DNA of 64,000 nucleotides from Apricaphanius iberus (taxonomy: Eukaryota; Chordata; Actinopteri; Cyprinodontiformes; Aphaniidae). This document shows, piece by piece, positions 21,291 through 30,909 of the stretch. Under the pieces are notes generated by a model. That model ran no database searches, had not been told where the DNA came from, and saw nothing but the letters and a program-made list of their open reading frames with translations. Made by a program: the position numbers and the translations under genes. Position 1 is the stretch's first letter. Every line of letters starts with the position of its first letter. Where the stretch lies: NCBI GenBank assembly GCA_028564705.1, contig JAPXFQ010002620.1:1798001-1862000 (forward strand), given 5' to 3'.

Positions 21291-21490
21291 CTTGTTAGAA
21301 AAGTCTATAATAGATACTTACTGCAGAGGTGAAAGCAAGCCTCTTACAATAGAAAGAGCAGGGGGACACCGCTTCCTTTTCTTTCGTTTACTGGGTTTGG
21401 AGCTTGATGCTCTCGTATCTAGGAACAAAGTCATATACACGAGTATTGCAAAGCTGTTTTACCGACAGCTAACGTTAGCTATTAGCAAGC
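21288..21490 (+). repeat. Duplicated unit segment D, copy 1
   Basis: It matches 23093-23250, including GCTCTCGTATCTAGGAACAA and CATATACACGAGTATTGCAA. In copy 1 it lies after the ~540-bp repeat. In copy 2 it follows segment A directly. Confidence 0.7.
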
Positions 21491-22064
21491 TTTCCTACCT
21501 TTCTCAATGAGAAACTTCACCATTTCCGCGTACGTTCTGATGACGTGAACGTTTTTCATTTGTGTCATCTGTTGTAGGCTTCACCTAAACTAACTCTAGT
21601 TTTAGATATTGTAAGGTCGCTCATCTTCTGAGAAAGAGACCGAAATGAATCGGGATTTAGACACAGCAGCTAAACTAACAGAGTGCTCCACTTTCTTCAG
21701 TAAAAGACTTGTTGTTCCAGGCAGTTGTTTACCATAGTATTTGGCAACCCTCAATAGTGCGCCGCTGTTGGCTGGAACACGTAACTCTAAGCACAGTGCG
21801 GTGGTAGGAAAAAGTTATCTCTTTTAATGATGTGAGGTCAAAAACAACTTTTAAAGAAAATGGTGCACTTTCATTGTCCCCGTTGAAGTATTAGTTTGTT
21901 TAAAGAGATAGCTTTTCAGAAAAGTGTCCCACATTCAACCGTGAAATGGATAGAGCATTTCATTGGTTCTGTTGAGCAGCCTATCGACCATCATTTTCAT
22001 CTGGCATCACGTAGCAACCTCATTGCCAAATCTTAGAGAAAGCATTGTTGCACAGTGCCAAACT
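21491..22064. other. No gene recognised
   Basis: Mixed sequence up to the tRNA-Pro(TGG) gene. I see no supported coding frame or repeat end. Confidence 0.4.
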
Positions 22065-22136
22065 GGGCTCGTCCGGGATTTGAACCCGGGACCTCTCACA
22101 CCCAAAGCGAGAATCATACCCCTAGACCAACGAGCC
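22065..22136 (-). tRNA. tRNA-Pro (TGG), apparently intact
   Basis: The 72-nt minus-strand sequence folds as a normal cloverleaf. It has acceptor GGCTCGT with ACGAGCC, an A box in the D arm (TGGTCTAGGGGTATG), anticodon loop CTTTGGGTG with TGG, and B box GGTTCAAATCC. One anticodon-stem base gives a G-U pair. I do not see a clean T run just downstream, so expression is uncertain. It faces away from the tRNA-Pro copy at 22256. Confidence 0.85.
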
Positions 22137-22184
22137 ATGTTGTGTAAACACTTGCTATGCGACTACGAAATAGCTGTCACAGCC

Positions 22185-22470
22185 TGGCCGACAGATGTTT
22201 TCATCTGGGCACAGAGTCCGAGAGCACCCCTTAGGGGCATGTGCGACCTGCGACAGGCTCGTTGGTCTAGGGTTATGATTCTCGCTTAGGGTGCGAGAGG
22301 TCCCGGGTCCAAATCCGGGATGAGCCCTTATGGGCGCTACACGCAACAGTATGCTTCATGAATAAACCTATAGCCAGAAAGCTATGGCTATGCGTGCAAT
22401 TTTGCATCATAGGAAATACTTCAGAAAGACACAAACACAATTGTAACACAGCCACCATATCAGTATTTAT
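22185..22470 (+). repeat. Duplicated unit segment B, copy 2 (contains tRNA-Pro AGG)
   Basis: It matches 20530-20805 on both sides of the tRNA gene, with the same ACACGCAACAG and AATAAACCTATAGCCAGAAA words. It shows a duplication of a tRNA-bearing block. Confidence 0.75.
22256..22327 (+). tRNA. tRNA-Pro (AGG), near intact
   Basis: The 72-nt sequence has anticodon loop CTTAGGGTG and differs from the usual vertebrate tRNA-Pro at about four positions. These lie in the D loop, T loop, T stem and acceptor stem (one G-U pair). The B box reads GGTCCAAATCC, one base off consensus. It lies head to head with the TGG copy, with 119 bases between the 5' ends. It may be functional or just starting to decay. 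Confidence 0.75.
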
Positions 22471-22859
22471 TCATCTTGGTTCTATACAGTTGAATGACTT
22501 TTGTTTCATACACTACATGAATTTACATGGTGTGCTTCTTCCTTTATGGCAACTCTAACGTATGTCAAAGTTGAAACCAAAACAAGAGGTGACAACATCT
22601 GAAAGCAAATTCACAAGAAGCTGTCTTGAATCATGATCTCACCTTGTTTTAATATTTTTAGAAGTATATGTTACGAAACCATCTTGGTTTGGTCTTTTAT
22701 TTTTCTCTTCATCTTAATTTTTCTGCTTGTCTTCACGTCAGAGGCAGATGTACTTCAATTTTGAGAAGTTGTAAGACAATTGGCTGTTACCAGTGTTTGG
22801 AGACCTAAGCGTGACAAAAACCATCTCATTCCTCCTTTGAGTAGTTTTGGTCTTTTAAA
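22471..22859. other. No gene recognised
   Basis: AT-rich sequence between duplicated segments B and A of the second block. There is nothing supportable in it. Confidence 0.4.
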
Positions 22860-23250
22860 ATACTAAACGAAAAAGAATTATAACAAAACATGGATCAAAG
22901 GCAACTATAAGCTTTTGTACCTGTCCTCTAGGAATCTTATTTTTGTAGCTGAGTGGTATCCTCCACTCCTCTTGGTGATGTCCTCTATAAAAGTCACAAT
23001 TTATAATTTAGATAAACATCCGACAGATTTCAAAGCGTGCTTGTTTGACTAAAGTGTCTGGTCGGAGAGCTATGTCAATACTGAAAGCTAGCTAGAAAAG
23101 TCTAAAATAGCCACTTACCGCAGAGGTAAAAGCGAGCCTCCTACACTAGAGGGAGCAGGGGGAAACTGCTTCCTTTCACTCGTTTACTGGGTGTGGAGGT
23201 TGCTGCTCTCGTATCTAGGAACAAAGTCATATACACGAGTATTGCAAGTA
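22860..23250 (+). repeat. Duplicated unit segments A and D, copy 2
   Basis: 22860-23095 matches 20255-20525 and 23093-23250 matches 21288-21490. The ~540-bp repeat that separates them in the first block is absent here, so that repeat probably inserted into the first block after duplication. Confidence 0.75.
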
Positions 23251-23255
23251 TGGCC

Positions 23256-23440
23256 TGGAAACTCCGCAGATCTAAATCCCATTGAGAACTTGTGGTCGAT
23301 CTTCAAGAGGCGGGTGCACAAATAACAACCCACTTATTTTGACAAGAAGCGATTATTAATGATTGGGTTGCTATCAGTCAGGATTTGGCCCAGAAGTTTA
23401 TTGAGAGCATGCGCAGTCAAATTGCAGAGGTCCTGAAAAA
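23256..23440 (+). pseudogene. Tc1 transposase C-terminus (transposon 3, left piece)
   Basis: [20 protein letters not shown] carries the third catalytic motif of a Tc1 transposase. TAA at 23323-23325 and a frameshift near 23355 follow. The end reads AIINDWVAISQDLAQKFIES. The rest of this element, including its terminal repeat, is found 5 kb away at 28521-28730 because an L2-like LINE lies between. The 5' part of the transposon is absent. Confidence 0.82.
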
Positions 23441-23743
23441 GAAGGACTTCATGGGATTCTTCATAAATAAAATAAATTATGTTAAAAATAAAATAATTAG
23501 CATTCTCCCAAACTTGATTAACTCTTATTCAATAAATGAGGCAGTGTCAGAGAGAACTGTAGAACCATGTCTATGTCTGTATTGTTTTGATTCTGTTGAA
23601 CTTTCAGAATTATCACAAATATTAGCTTCAGCTAAAGCCTCAACTTGTATGTTAGACCCAAAAGCAACCAATTTAAGGAAGTGTTCCCTCTGGTTACTGG
23701 CCCTATTTTAGACATGATGAATCTATTTTAAATAAATGGATAT

Positions 23744-23761
23744 GTGCCCCCCCCCCCCCCC

Positions 23762-23795
<34 letters not shown>

Positions 23796-24019
23796 CCGCC
23801 CCCCCGGTCCCCCCACACCCCCACCCCCCCCCGGGGGGGGGGGGGTACGGTGGGGTGTTGAGGGTGTGGGGGTGTGGGTTGTGGGGGGTGTGGGTTGTTT
23901 TTTGTTGTTTTGGGGAGGGGGGGTGGGGGGGGTGTTGTTTGGGGGTGGGGTTGGTGGGGGGGGGTTTCCCCCCCCCCACACACCCCCAGAACCCCTAGAC
24001 ACAATCGCTAAACACCCCC
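23744..24019. repeat. C/G low-complexity tract inside the L2-like LINE
   Basis: About 275 bases are almost only C runs, then G runs, then C runs again. The flanking LINE words TGTGCC before and TGTGCCTCAGGAATTT after show it interrupts the RT coding region. It may be a real expanded tract or a sequencing or assembly artefact. Confidence 0.8.
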
Positions 24020-24508
24020 CCCCCTGTGCCTCAGGAATTTAAAGTTGCTGTAATTAAACCTTTACTTAAGAAATCCTCCCTGGATAAATATAATTTAGCT
24101 AACTACAGACCGATATCTAACCTTCCTTTCTTATCCAAAATTCTTGAGAAAATAGTTGCTAATCAAATGTGTGATTATCTAAACAACAACAACCTGTCTG
24201 AGGCCTTTCTGTCAGGATTTTAGAGCTCATCATAGCACTGAAACAGCACTGGTAAAAGTTACTAATGATGTTCTAATGGTCTCAGATAATGGATTTGTGA
24301 CTGTTCTGGTCTTGTTAGATCTCAGTGCTGCTTTTGACACGGTCAGTCATAATATTCTCTTAAAAGGCTTGAACATGTCGTAGGGATCAAGGGAACAGCA
24401 CTGGGCTGGTTTAAATCATATCTGTCTGACAGATTCCAGTTTGTTCATGTCAATGATAAATCTTCTTCACACTCAAGGGTTACCTGTGGAGTAGCACAGG
24501 GTTCTCTT

Positions 24509-24511
<3 letters not shown>

Positions 24512-24556
<45 letters not shown>
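24512..24556. repeat. (TA)n microsatellite
   Basis: About 22 TA units interrupt the LINE RT between the end of GTAGCACAGGGTTCTC and TTTGCTTACAATTGGT. Confidence 0.9.
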
Positions 24557-24559
<3 letters not shown>

Positions 24560-25192
24560 CTTACAATTGGTAAAATAATTAGACGACATGGGATTAATTT
24601 TCACAGTCATGCTGATGATACACAATTATATTTATCCATAAAACCTGATGAAACCAATCAGTTAGGTAGATTACATGCATGTCCGGAAAACATAAAAACC
24701 TGGATGACTCTGAATTTTCTACTTTTAAATTTAGATAAGTCAGAAGTTGTTATCTGTGGACCAGGGGCCGTATTCACAAATACTCTTATCTTACCGCTAG
24801 GTGTTACTCCTAACTCGCGCTAAAAGGTCTTACGTTGGAATTGTCGTCTAAAACGTATTCACAAACGCACTAAGAGCTACTTTTACGTAGGACAAAACCC
24901 TAAAAGTAAGTTAAGAGTGACGTCCCGTTGCTATGGAAAACGTAATTTCCTATGCATGAGTAAATAAACGGACAGCAGTGTGATTGGTTGTTGAATGACA
25001 CGTGTGAAACCAAGAAATAGAAAATTTAAATGTCGATAAAAGCGTAATTATGAACAGCGCAAATAGCAGAAATAATGCGATTAGATCTTTGTGTTGGCCA
25101 TGTGACTGACACTTTATACAACTTACACACAATAGCCTACTTACAGAGAGGGTGAAGTTTAAAAACGAAAAAACTTGAAATGCATCATATTA

Positions 25193-25288
25193 CCCTGCCT
25201 AACGCCTGCTGATAGCTGGGATAAGCTCCAGCCTCCCCTCCACGCGACCCTGAATTAGATGACAGCAGTATAGATAATGGATGGAAGG
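25193..25288 (+). repeat. Short RTE-tail-like SINE in Harbinger A
   Basis: It contains AGCTGGGATAAGCTCCAGCC and ends in AATGGATGGAAGG. It is flanked by a perfect 13-base duplication, ATGCATCATATTA (25180-25192 and 25289-25301). The tail type resembles teleost RTE/Rex3-like 3' ends. Confidence 0.75.
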
Positions 25289-25404
25289 ATGCATCATATT
25301 AAGGGAGTGATTGCAAGTAGGCTGTAAACAATTAGGCTGTCTAATGAGCACATCAGACACATCTTAAATAGACCCCCCCCTACTACCGTGAAAAGCACCT
25401 CGTG

Positions 25405-25740
25405 AACTGAAAATACGTGGCGAGAAAAGGACAAGGAAACCTAACAGGTCGCAGGACCAATTATTACTACTGACACAGTTGGTACTGGAGAGGAGGACGG
25501 TCCTCAAAGAGCGATTCGGAGCAGGGATTACGAATAAGAAGAAAAGGGAGGCATGGCGGGAAATTAGCAGAAACATAAATGCATCTTATCCAGCGGTGTC
25601 TCGAACGCCAGAAGACTGTGAGAAGAGATGGTATTCTCTACAGTCCCAGTGTCGGCTGGAGATCGCCACTTATAAAAAGGATGCTGCTGCAACAGGTAGG
25701 CAATGTCTGTCATATAGGCATCCGTACATGTTGCATAAAT
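25405..25740 (+). pseudogene. Harbinger Myb/SANT-like DNA-binding protein
   Basis: The frame open from about 25410 reads RKPNRSQDQLLLLTQLVLE, KERFGAGITNKKKREAWREI, NASYPAVSRTPEDCEKRW and YSLQSQCRLEIATYKKD. The helix-rich region with spaced Trp is the Myb/SANT-like domain that helps Harbinger transposase reach the nucleus and the transposon ends. After about 25710 the frame runs on into antisense of the transposase, so the true C-terminus or splice site is unclear. The ATG was not identified. Confidence 0.7.
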
Positions 25741-26137
25741 TGGAAGATGTGCACGTTTTCATCTTTGTGCACCCCTGGCATACCTGCAATCACCCTGAAA
25801 TTGGCTTTAATTCGATGCAGTTGCTGTCTAATGGGAAACGGATGAATTGTTGGATAATGTGTGGTCGACAGAGCGCTTTAAGAGTTTGGTGGATTGATTG
25901 GCTGATAGATGGTTGTGATATACCCAAGTCATCCACGTTGCAAAGTTGCATTTTCCCTGTGGCTAAATATCTTAGTTTCGCTAAACATTTAATTTATGGA
26001 CTGATCAGATTGTCACATTTAGTTGGAGACGTGATTGCATCCCGCACCACATCTGCAATAAACGATTTAGTCGGTATCGTTTGGTTAATTCCGAATCATC
26101 CAGAGTGTCGAACACATTGCGTCTGGCTGCAGCCATT
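25700..26137 (-). pseudogene. PIF/Harbinger transposase, N-terminal part, broken
   Basis: On the minus strand, ATG at 26137 starts MAAARRNVFDTLDDSELTKR. Next comes FIADVVRDAITSPTKCDN, then an in-frame TAA near 26000. The frame goes on with KLRYLATGKMQLCNVDDLGI, QPSISQSIHQTLKAL and HIIQQFIRFPLDSN. After a frameshift near 25795, FRVIAGMPGV marks the start of the catalytic region. The rest of the DDE domain is missing. The LRYLATG and SQPSIS motifs are typical of the family. Confidence 0.75.
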
Positions 26138-26973
26138 TTGGGAGTCTTTGTGAATAGGTCTTAGGTAGTTAGGAGTCCTCTTGACTTCTTTTAAGGACTC
26201 CCAGACTTAGGAGCTACTTTTAGGCCTAAAAGTGGTTGTGAATTACTTTTATCTTAAGAAACTAGGAGTCCTCAATTTAAGAGTGACACGCCCACATTTT
26301 TTAAGAGTTACTCCTAAATTTGGCAGTTAGGACCTACTTTTGGCCCTAAGATTCTTTGTGAATACAGCCCCAGGTTTGTAAGATTTCTTTCTTTCACCTC
26401 CTGAATATTGCTAAAATTAGAAACATCCTGTCCAGGAGTAATTCAGAGAAACTAGTCCATGCAGTTGTTACTTCAAGGCTGGACTACTGTAATTCCTTAA
26501 TGCCAGGAAGTCCACAAAATGCAAAGCCTTCAGTTGATCCAAAATGATGCAGCTACAGTTCTGATGAATATTAAAAAGAGACATCACATTTCTCCTGTTT
26601 TGGCTTCTCTCCAATGGCTCCCTGTTAAATCCAGAATAGAGTTTATAGAGCCTCCTCCTTACTTATAAAGCCCTTAATAATAAAGCTCCATCGTACATCA
26701 GAGATCTGAGTGTTACATATGTTCCTAACAGAGCACTTCGTTCTCAGAATGCAGGTCTACTGATAGTTCCTAGGATTTCCAAAAGTAGAATGGGAGTCGG
26801 ATCTTTTAGTTATCAGGCTCCTCTCCTGTGGAACCAGCTCCCAGTTTTAGTCCGTGATGCAGATACTCTGTCTGTTTTCAGGACTAGGCTTAAAACAGTC
26901 CTTTTTGATAAAGCTTATAGTTACTGTCTTAGGTTATCCTGAGCTATTTTTGTAGTTATGCTGCTATAGGCTA

Positions 26974-27995
26974 AAGTTGTGTCAACAACGACGCGATATG
27001 ACCGACTAAAAGGCGCGACACGCCTAGCTGTTCGCGTGCACATTCGAACCTTGAAGCGTGTACAAAGCGAACTGGACGCGCTTCAAATATGGTATTTTCA
27101 CGCGTGAACTGGCCTTCAGCAGAGCTGGGGCTAGAGTGCAGCTGCCGGTGGATTATGGACTATCTGACGGAGGATAGAATGGATTACGTGTTCGGCCTGG
27201 CCTCCGGTAGAGCTGGGACCGCTGCACTGGGGGTTTGGTGAGCTACAGATACAATCTAGCTATGGCGGAGGGATCCATAAACACCAGCGAGCACCCTCTC
27301 ATAAACACCGGCTCCTTGCTGCCTGGAGAACGTGACCTGCTCGCCCAGTTTGTGCCGGGAAGGTACAAGCTTCGCCTGCCGACACACCAACTACATTTCT
27401 GAGCAGCTGTCCATCTGTCTGCGGTTTGTAAAAGTTTATAATATATGAGGAAACCAGGTGAGGCTGTTTCAAGGCTGAATTCTAAGCCGAGAGATGCTTT
27501 TACAGCAACAACGGCTCTTTTAAGAGCCACCCACAAACCTCTTAAGAGCATTCCTGTCTAAATAGTTTAACCAATTCATAATATTTTTTTTTCCTGTCTC
27601 TGTATTGAAAACTGCTTGTGTCATGTAGCTCGGGGTGATTAGCCACGATGTTTATCAGTATTTCCTCCATGTCCTGCTGAGACTGTGACTCCATGACAGT
27701 CACAGAATCACTGAAACTCTGTCCCCTGATTGGTTGTCGCGGCGCGATTTGACACTAGAGTTCAGATTTTTCCAACTCGAGCGGTAGATGGCATGAACGC
27801 GAATGCACAAATGCACCACATAAAATGTAGCGCGAATTTTCCATTGCATCTATAGCGCTGTAGCTTTTTTGTGACGCATATCTGCTTCTGAAGTGTCGGG
27901 GGACCCCAAGTTGCGCTTCCTCGCGCTCCTCCATTGATTTTACATGTAAACCTGAAGCTGTAGGCGCTCCTATCGCATTCGGTCTGGACACACCG
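26974..27995 (-). mobile_element. PIF/Harbinger-like transposon B
   Basis: The L2-like sequence stops at GCTGCTATAGGCTA and resumes with TTAGACTCTTGGAGGACAGA. The left end (AAGTTGTGTCAACAACGACG) and the complement of the right end (CGGTGTGTCCAGACCGAATG) align imperfectly as inverted repeats. The flanks are CTA and TTA, compatible with a 3-bp TWA-type duplication with one change. A MADF-like reading frame lies inside. Confidence 0.65.
27521..27694 (-). pseudogene. MADF/Myb-SANT-like protein start, Harbinger B
   Basis: From ATG 27694 the minus strand reads MESQSQQDMEEILINIVANH, PELHDTSSFQYRDRKKN and IMNWLNYLDRNA. The pattern HPELxD, YRDRKK and W is the beginning of a MADF domain. The frame ends after 57 residues at TAA. 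Further C-terminal motifs are not recognisable, so it is a fragment. Confidence 0.55.
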
Positions 27996-28186
27996 TTAGA
28001 CTCTTGGAGGACAGACTGACCACTTTTCTTCTATCTTCTACTTTTTTCTTCTACCACTCTCCAGATATAATTTTCTGCTGTTATTGTGATTGTTAACCCA
28101 CTTTTCTCGCAGTATTTTTCTCCCCATAGAAGCTCAACCTGATGCTCAAAGTCAGCGAGCATCCTCCATGCTGTCTCTTCTCCGTC

Positions 28187-28520
28187 TTCTCAGACCCCCA
28201 GACAGTCATGGCAGATGACCGCTTGTACAGAGCCAGGTTCTGCTGGAGGTTTCTTCCTGTTAAAGGGGATTTTTTCCTCTCCACTGTCGCTACATGCTTG
28301 CTCAGTATGAGAGATTGCTGATGAATTGCTTTGGTTGGAGTCTGCATGATCCGGGCACAGCCTCACGTTGATGACACATTGCAATCTACTGGGATTCCTT
28401 ACAGAGAAAACTTTTAACTGATTTAAATGTTTGTGTAATTGTATTGAAACCACTTTTGTTGTAAAGTGCCTTGAGATTACATTTGTTGGGAATTGGCGCT
28501 TTATAAATAAAAATGAATTA
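28187..28520 (+). other. 3' UTR and end of L2-like LINE 2
   Basis: GCTGGAGGTTTCTTCCTGTT, CTCAGTATGAGAGATTGCTG and TGCCTTGAGATTACATTTGT are the conserved 3' UTR words of this fish L2 group. A matching tail in the opposite orientation closes the window at 63768-64000. Confidence 0.7.
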
Positions 28521-28730
28521 AATGGCATTGAAAGGACCAGCGCTGCAAATACTGACTTTGCATAAATGTCATGTAATTGTCAATAAAAGCCTTTGAAATG
28601 TATCAAGTGCTTGTAATTATATTTCAGTACATCACAGAAACAACTGAAACAAAAATCTAAAAGCAGTTTAGCAGCAAACTTTGAAAAAAATTAATATTTG
28701 TGTCATTCTCAAAACTTTTGGCCACAACTG
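28521..28730 (+). mobile_element. Tc1 transposon 3, right piece with terminal repeat
   Basis: Sequence after the L2 tail (CCAGCGCTGCAAATACTGAC, then GTCAATAAAAGCCTTTGAAA) continues the Tc1 element broken at 23440. It ends with TCTCAAAACTTTTGGCCACA and CTG at 28730, followed by TA. This end is a common fish Tc1 terminus. It proves that the LINE between 23441 and 28520 inserted into the Tc1 copy. Confidence 0.82.
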
Positions 28731-28999
28731 TACATGCTGAACCTTAATAGATATATATAGACTGGTTCTGATGAGTATTCTACAATAAGCACAATGTCTG
28801 GTGACAAATGTACCATCAATATATGTCAGGCTCTATTCAGAGTGTTCGAAATTAGCAGGAAGGGCCTCAGTGAGACAGATCTGTTTTCACCAGCTTAGGT
28901 ATCAAGGTAGAATTATATCCAGAGTTAACCAAACAAGGAAGGGAAATTGGTACTTGGCCAACCTACCCAATCAAAATAGGGAATCATTGGAAATACTGC

Positions 29000-29072
29000 C
29001 ACCCAACATGGGGCTCAAACCCACAACCCTGAGATTAAGAGTCTCATGCTCTATCGACAGAGCTATCAGGGC
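29000..29072 (-). tRNA. tRNA-Lys (CTT), probably pseudogene
   Basis: The 73-nt minus-strand match keeps the whole anticodon arm and a near-normal B box (GGTTTGAGCC). The acceptor stem has two mismatches (positions 5 and 7) and one G-U pair. A TTTT lies about 24 bases downstream. It could be a weak gene or a decayed member of a tRNA-Lys repeat array also seen at 19047 and 39949. Confidence 0.7.
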
Positions 29073-29195
29073 CTCACAGCACATGGTCCTGCGTACTTTC
29101 TCGCATCCAGTAGAACATTGTGGAGGCAAGTGTTTCAGCGTTTCTTAAAAGGCATTTTGTCTCAAAAGATAAAGAAAAATAACTTTGCATACCAT

Positions 29196-29322
29196 AAACA
29201 TCCATCCATCCATTTTCTGAACCGCTTATTCCTCAAGGGGTCGTGGGGGGGCTGGTGCCTGTCTCCAGCTTTCAAACGGAAAGAGGCGGGGTACACCCTG
29301 GACAGGTCGCCAGTCCATCACA
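29196..29322 (-). repeat. Short RTE-tail-like SINE copy
   Basis: It starts CATCCATCCATCCATTTTCT, contains GGGGGGCTGGTGCCTGTCTC and GGGGTACACCCTGGACAGG, and ends CCAGTCCATCACAGG. CCATAA flanks both sides as a possible 6-base duplication. It lies within the tRNA-Lys repeat unit. Confidence 0.75.
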
Positions 29323-29604
29323 GGGCCATAATCTTGGAAGATATATAGAGACTGTCTCTGATCATTTCCACCAGATCATTCATCAATGCAGAGCTGTTTT
29401 TCTCACCATTCTCAAGATAATTTGTACAGAGTAGCACACTTGGAGACACACTCTCACACATGAGTAGCAGACACTCTGTTAGGGGAGAAAGCATTGAGCC
29501 AACTGAGCTCCTTGTACAGTGGAAATAAATAATGTTAAAAACTCCAACAGAGACTGCATCATCCTTATCGTCATATCAATCTATATGATATCCTTCCGTA
29601 AAAC
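29323..29604. other. tRNA-Lys unit flank, no gene
   Basis: It begins ATAATCTTGGAAGATATATA, shared with 19005-19025 and the complement of 39610-39640. The remainder is unassigned. Confidence 0.5.
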
Positions 29605-30096
29605 CCACACAGTGAGATCTTGCATAGAACCCCAGGTCGAGGGATATTATCAATATTCCATTTTCTAATAATTGCACCAACAATTGATCTCTTCCCACTA
29701 AGCGACTTGTCTATTGTAGATTCGCTCATCCCAGGCTTATGCAGGTGTACAATCTTGTCCCTGGTGTCCTTGGACAGCTCTCTGGTCCTGGGTATGATTG
29801 AGGTTAGAGTCTGACTGTTTGAAATTGGCGACAGGTCTCTTTTATGCTGATAAGAAGTTCAAACAGGTGCCAATCATACTTGTAATAAGTGGAGGATAGA
29901 ATAGCTTTTAAAGAAGAAATAACAGGTCTGTGTGGGACAGAATTCTTTTTTGGTTGTAGTGACTTATTTTCTGCACCATTATACAAATAAATTCTTAGAA
30001 AATCATACAATGTGATAAAAATAAATAAATACATTATTTGACATTTGATGTGTACCTATGATGAAAATTACAGTTGTCTCTGTCTTTGCCCCACTG
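29605..30096 (-). mobile_element. Tc1 transposon 4, 5' fragment
   Basis: On the minus strand it starts CAGTGGGGCAAAGACAGAGA at 30096, related to the end of Tc1 element 1. It continues to the transposase helix-turn-helix: [39 protein letters not shown] and [13 protein letters not shown], at about 29790-29610. It stops before the catalytic core. Confidence 0.75.
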
Positions 30097-30154
30097 TTTA
30101 TAAAGACTGGCTCCGAACAATATTCTACATAAAGCTTTTTTGAGCATAGGGCAG

Positions 30155-30904
30155 TATGTCAGGATCCAGCAGGAGGAGCTTTTTTTCCATCCTTTCTCCA
30201 AAGGTGCTGAGGCTGAAGCAGCAACAGGTGGAGCCAATTACTGCAATCACCACAGCAGTATTTAGAGGGAGCGGATCCACCAGACGGGCGTCAGATGATT
30301 CCTTTTCTTGGAGTGGTAAACCTGACTGCTTTTGCCTAAGGTATGCTCAGTCTCTGCCCGTGGACTTACCATGTTCTCTCCTGTGTTCCTCGTAGTAGTT
30401 CCTTCCGGGCTTTGCCAGCAGTCCTCGGTTCCATCACCGGTCCTCTGGCGTTCCTTCTGCGTTTTTTGGCATCTGTCCTGGACGTCCGTCTCCCCGGGGT
30501 GTGGCCGCTCCTACAAACTCCTCTGCTCCACCAGTCTCGCTGTTGCAGCTCCTTCGGCTCAAAAACCTCCTTCGCTCCTTCCAGCTACCTGTGGGGACAC
30601 AGCTCCATCAACACAAAACTCTACTACGGGAATCCTGCTTCTACCGGATCACTTACCTCTCCCTCCAGCTCCAGTACCCATCCTGACCTGTGAGTCAAAG
30701 CATATCCTCTTCACTTAAAGGAAACTATTCTAATAACCTCAATCCCATACTCACCTCCCGTTTTACCTTCCAGCCCCGCCATCTACCGAGATCCATATCA
30801 GTCTGGTTCCTGTGATCCTCCTGACGAACAAGAAAATAAACTTTTAATAAGAAAACGTTAATCTAGTGTTGGAGTGTTTCTGTGCCCGCTTATGAGTCAA
30901 TCCC
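30155..30904 (+). other. Probable LTR/5' leader of a sushi-type Ty3/Gypsy element
   Basis: GC-rich leader starting near TGTCAGGATCCAGCAGGAGG and running up to the gag start at 30910. A second LTR was not found, so the LTR limits are a guess. Several short frames here are shadows. Confidence 0.4.
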
Positions 30905-30909
30905 TAAAC

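Larger units (their letters stand above)
24765..26370 (+). mobile_element. PIF/Harbinger transposon A
   Basis: Inverted ends GGGCCGTATTCACAAA (left) and the complement of TTTGTGAATACAGCCC (right) are flanked by CAG at 24762-24764 and 26371-26373. The restored target reads GACCAGGTT, which matches the palindromic CWG preference known for fish Harbinger. Inside are a Myb/SANT-like gene (+) and a broken transposase (-), the normal two-gene layout. Confidence 0.88.
23450..26960 (+). pseudogene. L2-like ORF2 reverse transcriptase, fragmented
   Basis: Fragments read NEAVSERTVEPCLCLYCFDS at about 23535, then [18 protein letters not shown] and [20 protein letters not shown] at about 24030-24150. [12 protein letters not shown] (motif A) lies near 24320 and [12 protein letters not shown] (motif C) near 24610. 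The C-terminal part resumes after the Harbinger insertion. Stops, frameshifts and the inserted elements make it non-coding. Confidence 0.8.
23441..28520 (+). mobile_element. L2-like LINE 2, split by several later insertions
   Basis: Pieces in order: 23441-23743 (RT N-terminal region), 24020-24511 and 24557-24761 (RT palm), 26374-26973 (RT thumb and C-terminus) and 27999-28520 (3' UTR). They are separated by a C/G tract, a TA repeat and two Harbinger elements. The 3' UTR has the typical GGTTTCTTCCTGTTAAAGG and CACTGTCGCTACATGCTTGC words and ends near AAATAAAAATGAATTAAA. The element starts inside ORF2, so it was 5'-truncated on arrival in the Tc1 element. Confidence 0.85.

Noticed and set aside
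22155..22458. Minus-strand frames across the tRNA-Pro region
   Set aside because: They run through tRNA genes and their duplicated flanks, so are accidental.
23703..24004. Pro/Gly-rich open frames on both strands
   Set aside because: They are translations of the C/G low-complexity tract and carry no evidence of coding.
25193..25288. A gene promoter within Harbinger A
   Set aside because: The block is a separate SINE-type insert with 13-base duplications.
30332..30718. Two overlapping Ser/Leu-rich frames before the sushi gag
   Set aside because: They lie in the probable LTR and leader, with no domain signature.
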